Shown here one piece after another: positions 44,386 to 49,349 of a stretch of DNA of 49,349 nt (its first letter is position 1; each line of letters opens with the position of its first letter). Both the position numbers and the translations under genes were made by a program. This DNA comes from an uncultured Bacteroidota bacterium (lineage in GTDB: Bacteria > Bacteroidota > Bacteroidia > NS11-12g > UBA9320), in contig CAJWLP010000009.1 in assembly GCA_913043145.1 (NCBI GenBank), positions 1-49,349 on the forward strand. Direction: 5' to 3'. The notes under the pieces are model-generated. The model was not told where the DNA came from. It saw nothing but the letters and a program-made list of their open reading frames with translations, and made no database searches.

Positions 44386-45744
44386 TTAGGTGTTGCTAGC
44401 CAATGACTTATTTTCAATTTTAAGTGTGATACTAAGCAAAAGAAACCCTAAAATAAAGAAAACCATCATCATCAAAACAGACATTCGCATATTTCCAAAA
44501 ATACCCTCAAGTAAGCCAAACATAAATGGTCCAATTATTAAACCTACTTTTTCCATCACATCATAAAAACTAAAGAATGAGGCTGGATCATCTGTTTGCG
44601 GTAGCATTTTACTATATGTTGACCGACTTAATGATTGTGTTCCACCCATGACAAATCCAACAATTATTGCCAAGAAATAAAATTCAAGTGGTAGGTTAAT
44701 AAAATAAGCTATTACAGTACAAATTATCCAAATAAATGTAGATATCATTAAAGTCTTTAGGTTACCTATTTTTTTTGATAAACTAGATAAAGCATAAGCC
44801 CCTGAGACAGCAATTAATTGAATCAAGATAATACTGACTATTAAACCAATCTTGTCTGACTGCCACCACTCGCCATCTTCAATCCAATTAATCTCTTTAC
44901 TTGCAAACAATACGGCAAGGAGCATAACTGTTTGAACACCCATGTTATATGTAAAGTAGCTTGCTAAAAACCATTTCACTTTTTTGTGATTTTTTAATTG
45001 CTTCCATACTTTTATCAATTCCTTATATCCATACCAAATGATATTATGTTGTTTTTCCCTTTTTTCATAATGACTGGAGTTTGGTAAATAATAATACGTG
45101 TACTGAGCAAAACCTATCCACCAAATACCAACCAGAGCAAAGGCATAACGAACTGGCATTACCTGTAAGACTTGAGTTAAAAGTAATATCGTAATTAGTA
45201 ACAAAACACTGCCAATGTAACCTAAAGCAAACCCTCTTGCACTAATTTGATCATGTTGATCTTTATCTGCAATCTCAAGTAAAAAAGAATTATAAAAAAC
45301 AAGACTACCCCAGAAACCAATACTCGCAAAAAACAATGGCAGCATACTCATTTCCAAATGGTTAACATCAAAAAAATAAAGGGAGATACAACCAGTAGCT
45401 CCAAGATAGCAGAAAAATTGCATAAACCGCTTTTTAGTCCCTGAATAATCTGCAATTCCAGATAAAATCGGAACCATAAAAACTACAAGTAGAAACGATA
45501 AAGAGTATACATATGAATATAATTCTGTATTGATAAATTCTCTGCCAAAGAACTTTACCATATCCACACTTTCTCCATTTATTACACGAACCAAACCATT
45601 CTGAGAGGCATGATTTTTAGTTACTGTTTGATAAAATATGGGGAAAATAGCCGTAGATATAATGAGATTGTAAACTGAGTTAGCCCAATCATAAAAAGTC
45701 CATGCATTTATTACTTTAGGATCGTTTTTTTTGAATACTCGCAC
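44386..45744 (-). CDS. MFS transporter, Atg22/UMF1-like
   Basis: This 452-residue transporter has about 12 hydrophobic helices. The opening NAWTFYDWANSVYNLIISTAIFPIF is the characteristic start of the Atg22-like (UMF1) MFS family. A later segment, GFVMGGTQSLSRSTYSKMLPQ, is also typical. Yeast Atg22 releases amino acids from the vacuole; bacterial substrates are unknown. The start appears to be GTG 45744 (V/MRVFKKND), as no ATG fits. It lies 59 nt after clpX and 2 nt before the flippase gene, so it may be the first gene of the polysaccharide transcript or a read-through part of the clp unit. Confidence 0.9.
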   Translation of the reverse strand: MRVFKKNDPKVINAWTFYDWANSVYNLIISTAIFPIFYQTVTKNHASQNGLVRVINGESVDMVKFFGREFINTELYSYVYSLSFLLVVFMVPILSGIADYSGTKKRFMQFFCYLGATGCISLYFFDVNHLEMSMLPLFFASIGFWGSLVFYNSFLLEIADKDQHDQISARGFALGYIGSVLLLITILLLTQVLQVMPVRYAFALVGIWWIGFAQYTYYYLPNSSHYEKREKQHNIIWYGYKELIKVWKQLKNHKKVKWFLASYFTYNMGVQTVMLLAVLFASKEINWIEDGEWWQSDKIGLIVSIILIQLIAVSGAYALSSLSKKIGNLKTLMISTFIWIICTVIAYFINLPLEFYFLAIIVGFVMGGTQSLSRSTYSKMLPQTDDPASFFSFYDVMEKVGLIIGPFMFGLLEGIFGNMRMSVLMMMVFFILGFLLLSITLKIENKSLASNT

Positions 45745-45803
45745 AACAATTGTTTTTTCAAAGCAAGCAAAAAAAACAGGACAACAACAACTTAGTTATG
45801 CAC

Positions 45804-47015
45804 TTAGGCAGCTTTAAGTCTTAATTTATCAATGACTTTTTTTGCGTCTTTAATTTCAATAATTATTTTTTTAACTGATTCTTCGGAAGGAGAATCATAC
45901 ATGTAATCGCTTAAAATCTCTTCACAAATTGATCGTAAACCTCTAGCTCCAAGTTTAAATTCCAAAGCCTTTTCAACGATGTAGTCAATAACTGCGTCAG
46001 ACATGATCAATTCAACACCCTCCATCTGAAAAAGGGCTTCATATTGTTTAATTAAAGCATTTTTGGGTTTCAATAAAATTGATTTCAATGTTTTAGCGTC
46101 CAAGGGTTTTAATGCTGTCAAAATAGGAATCCTTCCAATTATTTCAGGAATTAGACCAAATTGTTTCACATCTGCTTGCATAACATACTCTAAGTATTGT
46201 TCTGTGTTGATTTCTTCCTGATGGTCAGATTTAAAACCCAGTGTACCTGCTTGAAGTCGTCTGCTAATTATTTTTTCAATACCATCAAAAGCACCACCAC
46301 AAATGAACAGAATATTTCTAGTATCGATTTTAATCATCTTTTGGTCAGGATGTTTCCTGCCTCCCTGTGGGGCAACATTTGCAACAGTTCCCTCAAGAAT
46401 TTTAAGTAATCCTTGCTGAACACCTTCACCACTGACATCTCGGGTTATACTTGGATTGTCTGATTTTCTTGCAATCTTGTCAATTTCATCAATATATATA
46501 ATGCCTCTTTCAGTAGCTTCTTTGTTATAATCAGCCGCTTGATATAAACGAGAAATTATACTTTCTACATCTTCACCTACATAACCCGCCTCTGTTAAAA
46601 CAGTGGCATCAGCTATACAAAATGGAACATCTAGACATCTTGCAAGGGTTCTAGCTAAAAGTGTCTTACCTGTACCTGTTTCGCCAATTAAAAGCACATT
46701 GGATTTTTCTAATTCTACATCGTATTTTTCTGACTCAAAAGATAACCGCTTGTAGTGATTGTATACTGCTACACTGAGTGTTTTCTTGGCTTTATCTTGA
46801 CCTATGACATAATCATCTAAAAGTGCTTTGATTGATTTTGGCTTTTTTAAATCAAACAGAACCTCCTTTTTCTTGATTGGTTTTGCTCCTGACTCACTAA
46901 GGATTATATCATTACCTTGTTGAATACAATCCTCACAGATATGAGCATCTATTCCTGAAATAAGAAGCCCAACCTCTCCTTTACTTCTACCACAAAAAGA
47001 ACATGTTAGTTGCAT
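45804..47015 (-). CDS. clpX: ATP-dependent Clp protease ATPase subunit ClpX
   Basis: ClpX unfolds tagged proteins and feeds them to ClpP. The 403-residue protein has the N-terminal zinc domain (Cys5, Cys8, Cys27, Cys30), Walker A GETGTGKT, Walker B IIYIDEIDK, the pore loop GYVGEDVES, and sensor region ILFICGGAFDGIE. The C-terminal domain holds KFGARGLRSI-like sequence (LGARGLRSICEEIL). It lies 9 nt after clpP in the same operon. Confidence 0.98.
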   Translation of the reverse strand: MQLTCSFCGRSKGEVGLLISGIDAHICEDCIQQGNDIILSESGAKPIKKKEVLFDLKKPKSIKALLDDYVIGQDKAKKTLSVAVYNHYKRLSFESEKYDVELEKSNVLLIGETGTGKTLLARTLARCLDVPFCIADATVLTEAGYVGEDVESIISRLYQAADYNKEATERGIIYIDEIDKIARKSDNPSITRDVSGEGVQQGLLKILEGTVANVAPQGGRKHPDQKMIKIDTRNILFICGGAFDGIEKIISRRLQAGTLGFKSDHQEEINTEQYLEYVMQADVKQFGLIPEIIGRIPILTALKPLDAKTLKSILLKPKNALIKQYEALFQMEGVELIMSDAVIDYIVEKALEFKLGARGLRSICEEILSDYMYDSPSEESVKKIIIEIKDAKKVIDKLRLKAA

Positions 47016-47024
47016 GACAAAATA

Positions 47025-47705
47025 TTATTTTCTGATGAGAACCTCATCAATCATCCCATAATCCTTGGCCTCTTCGGCTGTCATCCAAAAATCACGCTCA
47101 CTGTCTTTCTCAACCTTACTAAACTTTTGCCCCGAATGCTGAGCTATTATATCGTATAATTCTTTCTTTAGTTTTATTATCTCTTTAACAGTAATTTCCA
47201 TGTCTGTAGCCTGACCTTGAGCTCCTCCAAGTGGTTGATGAATCATTACTCGACTGTGTTTAAGAGCGGTCCTTTTACCCTTTGCTCCAGCACACATGAG
47301 TACAGCACCCATACTGGCTGCCATACCTGTACAAATGGTTGCTACATCTGGTGCTATATATTGCATTGTATCATATATCCCTAAACCAGCATAAACTGAA
47401 CCACCTGGACTATTGATATAAATCTGTATATCTCTTTTAGCATCAGAACTTTCAAGGAATAACAACTGTGCTTGTATTACATTCGCTATATAGTCATCAA
47501 TACCAGTACCTAAAAATATAATTCGATCAGCCATTAATCTAGAAAAAACATCTACCTCTCTAAAAGGCATTTGTCTTTCCTCAATAACTGTTCTTGTCAT
47601 ATCTTGAGGTGTTTGAATAGAGCTTGAGATATAGTGATCTACCTTCATGCTACTAATTCCCATATGTTTCGTTGCGTACTTCTTAAATTCTTTTCCGTAA
47701 TCCAT
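47025..47705 (-). CDS. clpP: ATP-dependent Clp protease proteolytic subunit ClpP
   Basis: ClpP is the serine peptidase chamber working with ClpX. The catalytic triad is visible: Ser131 in [11 protein letters not shown], His156 in [11 protein letters not shown], and Asp201 in [11 protein letters not shown]. Length (226 aa) includes an N-terminal extension of about 35 residues compared with E. coli, which may be a processed propeptide. It has its own -7 box and lies downstream of a terminator behind tig, with clpX 9 nt after it. Confidence 0.98.
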   Translation of the reverse strand: MDYGKEFKKYATKHMGISSMKVDHYISSSIQTPQDMTRTVIEERQMPFREVDVFSRLMADRIIFLGTGIDDYIANVIQAQLLFLESSDAKRDIQIYINSPGGSVYAGLGIYDTMQYIAPDVATICTGMAASMGAVLMCAGAKGKRTALKHSRVMIHQPLGGAQGQATDMEITVKEIIKLKKELYDIIAQHSGQKFSKVEKDSERDFWMTAEEAKDYGMIDEVLIRK

Positions 47706-47725
47706 TACTTATTCTAATAATTCGT

Positions 47726-47733
47726 CAAATTTA
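47726..47733 (-). promoter_or_regulatory. -7 promoter box for clpP (TAAATTTG)
   Basis: This is an exact TAnnTTTG match on the minus strand, 20 nt before the clpP ATG and just after the tig terminator. This makes clpP-clpX an independent transcription unit. Confidence 0.55.
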
Positions 47734-47758
47734 AACATTTAGCTTGTTAATTATCATC

Positions 47759-47783
47759 AAAAAAACCACTCCTGTTGGAGTGG
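47759..47783 (-). terminator. Intrinsic terminator of tig
   Basis: CCACTCC (47766-47772) pairs with GGAGTGG (47777-47783) around a 4-nt loop. On the minus strand the stem is followed by seven T (47765-47759). It lies 27 nt after the tig stop and before the clpP promoter. Confidence 0.88.
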
Positions 47784-47809
47784 CTTTAAAATTAGGAATA
47801 AATTACCTA

Positions 47810-49186
47810 CTACTTCTTATCGTTAAATTTTTTAATTTCATTGTAAAACTTATCGACTGATATTTTCTTTGATTTAATCGTGATCATATCTTTCACCTTA
47901 TCAATGACCTTTTTTTCTACAACTACGTCTCTTATTCTTAACAAGTAGTTCTGTTCTTCTCTATTTTTTGCCTCAAAATTTTGAATCATTGCAGGATCGG
48001 GGTTGTTTAATCCATATTGTCTCAACATCTGAGCAGTATATGCAAATGAAGTTTGATTAATATCCTCATCCGATACTTCTACATTTTCTTGTTCAGCAAT
48101 TTTTTCTCTTATGAGTTGTTTCCGTAATACATTTGACTCTTCAGCATACAATTCATCTACTTTGTCTGCTGTATATGTTTCAGGCTTGGTGCCCTGAAGC
48201 CATCTTTTTAGAAAATCATCAGGTAAAGTTAATTGGTGATTTTTTTCTAGGACACTATTGATTTCAGCTTCAAGTTGTTTTTCAGATTCAGCTACATAAT
48301 AAGAGCCGAGATTTTCTTCAATTTTCTTATTAAATTCCTCCTCATTTGAAACAGTACCTGGTCCCATTACTAAATCAAAAAATTCTTGATTAAGTTCTGC
48401 AGGAAATACTCTTTTTATTTCTTTAACCTTACCAATGAAATTTTTACTCAATGAACTAACTGCCTCTTTTTCAATTCCTAATGAATGAGAAACTACCATT
48501 TCATTATCATTAAAAAGATCAAAAACATTAATTTTCAATTCATCATCAACGCTAACATTTAGCAATTGTTTTTTGACTTTTTTACTCTTTACAACCTCAG
48601 GCAATACAGTAACCTCTTGTTCAAACACGCCACCATCCTTATGCTCACCTTTGGCATTAGTTTCAGTCATAATGAGGACAATCGAATCATTTTCTGTTTC
48701 AGATTTATCAATATTTTCCAACTTACCATTTTGTCGTCTAAGATTTTTTATCTCCGTCTCAACCTCTTTACCGTTCAATTCAATTTCATAACGAGTTAGT
48801 TTATCCTTAGTCGATACCTTTAAATCGAATACAGGTGCTAAACCAAGGTCAAAATGAAATGTAAAGTCTCCATAGTTATCAAAATCTGTTTCACTCTCGA
48901 GGGAGGAACTAGTCATTGGTTGACCTAGAATATCTATCTTATTATCTTGCAGATATTTATATAATTCCTCTGAAGTAAGTCGATTAACCTCCTCAAAAAG
49001 AACACTTTTCCCGATCATCTGCTTCACCATTCCCAAAGGAACTGTCCCAGGTCTAAAACCGGGTATTTTGGCTTTTTTACGATAATCTTTAAATTGCTTG
49101 TTCAAATTATCTTGATAATCTTCATTCTTAACTTCTATGCTAATGATGGCATTTAAATCATCTAATTTTTTGAAAGTAACATTCAT
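47810..49186 (-). CDS. tig: Trigger factor
   Basis: This is the ribosome-bound chaperone and prolyl isomerase family. The 458-residue protein has the N-terminal ribosome-binding signature KIPGFRPGTVPLGMVKQMIG (GFRxGxxP) near residues 40-60. The middle peptidyl-prolyl isomerase-like region (about 150-240) is divergent and lacks a typical FKBP core, as is common in Bacteroidota. The C-terminal helical arm domain follows (about 260-440), with LPDDFLKRWL. The tig-clpP-clpX order is widely conserved. A terminator lies between tig and clpP. Confidence 0.95.
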   Translation of the reverse strand: MNVTFKKLDDLNAIISIEVKNEDYQDNLNKQFKDYRKKAKIPGFRPGTVPLGMVKQMIGKSVLFEEVNRLTSEELYKYLQDNKIDILGQPMTSSSLESETDFDNYGDFTFHFDLGLAPVFDLKVSTKDKLTRYEIELNGKEVETEIKNLRRQNGKLENIDKSETENDSIVLIMTETNAKGEHKDGGVFEQEVTVLPEVVKSKKVKKQLLNVSVDDELKINVFDLFNDNEMVVSHSLGIEKEAVSSLSKNFIGKVKEIKRVFPAELNQEFFDLVMGPGTVSNEEEFNKKIEENLGSYYVAESEKQLEAEINSVLEKNHQLTLPDDFLKRWLQGTKPETYTADKVDELYAEESNVLRKQLIREKIAEQENVEVSDEDINQTSFAYTAQMLRQYGLNNPDPAMIQNFEAKNREEQNYLLRIRDVVVEKKVIDKVKDMITIKSKKISVDKFYNEIKKFNDKK

Positions 49187-49260
49187 TTATTAAGGATTTT
49201 GGGTAGGATTATATCGATTAATCTATTTTTAGGTTAAAACTTTAAAGGGAAAACAAAAAA

Positions 49261-49285
49261 CAAAACCCTGTTTTAACAGGGCTTT
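49261..49285 (-). terminator. Terminator behind tRNA-Leu
   Basis: CCCTGTT (49266-49272) pairs with AACAGGG (49275-49281). On the minus strand it is followed by a T-rich run broken by G. It sits between the tRNA gene and tig and probably ends the tRNA transcript. Confidence 0.7.
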
Positions 49286-49296
49286 GATTATTAATG

Positions 49297-49349
49297 TGCG
49301 GGCGAAAGGACTCGAACCTTCACACCGTGAGGCACTAGATCCTAAGTCT
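49297..49349 (-). tRNA. tRNA-Leu (anticodon UAG), 5' part cut by window edge
   Basis: On the minus strand the sequence shows an anticodon arm CTAGA-CTTAGGA-TCTAG partly at the edge (loop with anticodon TAG), a long class II variable arm (GCC TCAC GGT), the T arm with GGTTCGAGTCC, and the acceptor strand CGCCCGC followed by discriminator A at 49297. CCA is not encoded. The D arm and 5' acceptor strand lie beyond the window. The long variable arm and the UAG anticodon identify leucine. Confidence 0.88.

Noticed and set aside
1-49349. Mobile element, phage, toxin-antitoxin or defence island
   Set aside because: No transposase, integrase, paired terminal repeats, CRISPR repeats or known defence genes were seen; gene content is typical chromosomal core and envelope functions.

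Overview
The window is AT-rich bacterial chromosome, densely packed with genes and containing no phage, transposon, CRISPR array or rRNA that I can see. It points to the Bacteroidota, probably Flavobacteriales or a close relative. Evidence: a type IX secretion (T9SS)/gliding set (GldJ-like lipoprotein, PorP/SprF-like protein, PorU, PorV), a fused isobutyryl-CoA mutase (IcmF), a BrxA/B-type bacilliredoxin, Bacteroidota-type -7 promoter boxes (TAnnTTTG), and no Shine-Dalgarno sequences but A-rich leaders. The left edge cuts lepA and the right edge cuts a tRNA-Leu gene.

Layout. 1-1573 (-): lepA, 3' end missing. 1816-6782 (+): hppA, a membrane pyrophosphatase, then two different L,D-transpeptidases. 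6891-11204 (+): methyltransferase, PAP2 phosphatase, Pif1/RecD-like helicase with a C-terminal HTH, and a DUF2130 coiled-coil protein. 11266-12755: a ZIP metal transporter meeting an S1/P1 nuclease tail to tail with overlapping stop codons. 12790-16170 (-): icmF. 16482-18562 (+): nucleoside transporter and class IV aminotransferase. 18617-19927 (-): ahcY. 20015-20428 (+): bacilliredoxin. 20492-28234: T9SS cluster, with gldJ-like and porP/sprF-like genes leftward and porU-porV rightward. 28281-34363 (-): tightly overlapping elongasome operon mreB-mreC-mreD-mrdA-rodA ending in a metallo-beta-lactamase-fold hydrolase. 34506-35213 (+): divergent LexA/CI-like repressor with an autocleavage signature. 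35269-36753 (-): HtrA/DegQ protease. 36945-39389 (+): ECF-type sigma factor, a membrane protein with anti-sigma-like layout, and dapF, all overlapping. 39438-45744 (-): MFS transporter, Wzx-like flippase, Wzz-like protein, O-antigen-ligase-like protein and an orphan OppC-type permease. 45804-49186 (-): clpX, clpP, tig. 49297 to the edge (-): tRNA-Leu(UAG).

How it fits together. Much of the window concerns the cell envelope: wall synthesis and shape (dapF, mre/mrd, two L,D-transpeptidases, PAP2 phosphatase), surface polysaccharide (Wzx/Wzz/Wzy-like), protein export across the outer membrane (PorU, PorV, PorP, GldJ) and envelope proteolysis (HtrA). Protein quality control (tig, clpP, clpX) and PPi/nucleoside/S-adenosylhomocysteine recycling make up the rest.

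Most striking signals. (1) Several genes have a TAnnTTTG -7 box only 4-9 nt before the start codon, which predicts leaderless or nearly leaderless mRNAs and decides some starts. (2) The pyrophosphatase lacks the usual ion-gate glutamate in helix 6 and carries one in helix 5 instead. (3) A perfect 13-bp inverted repeat brackets the start codon of the first L,D-transpeptidase. (4) A LexA-like repressor with an Ala-Gly cleavage site and a 12-bp palindrome faces the mreB operon. I found no clearly undescribed multi-gene system; the best candidates for new biology are these regulatory signals and the unrecognised membrane partner of the sigma factor. All calls come from reading the sequence; no database search was possible.
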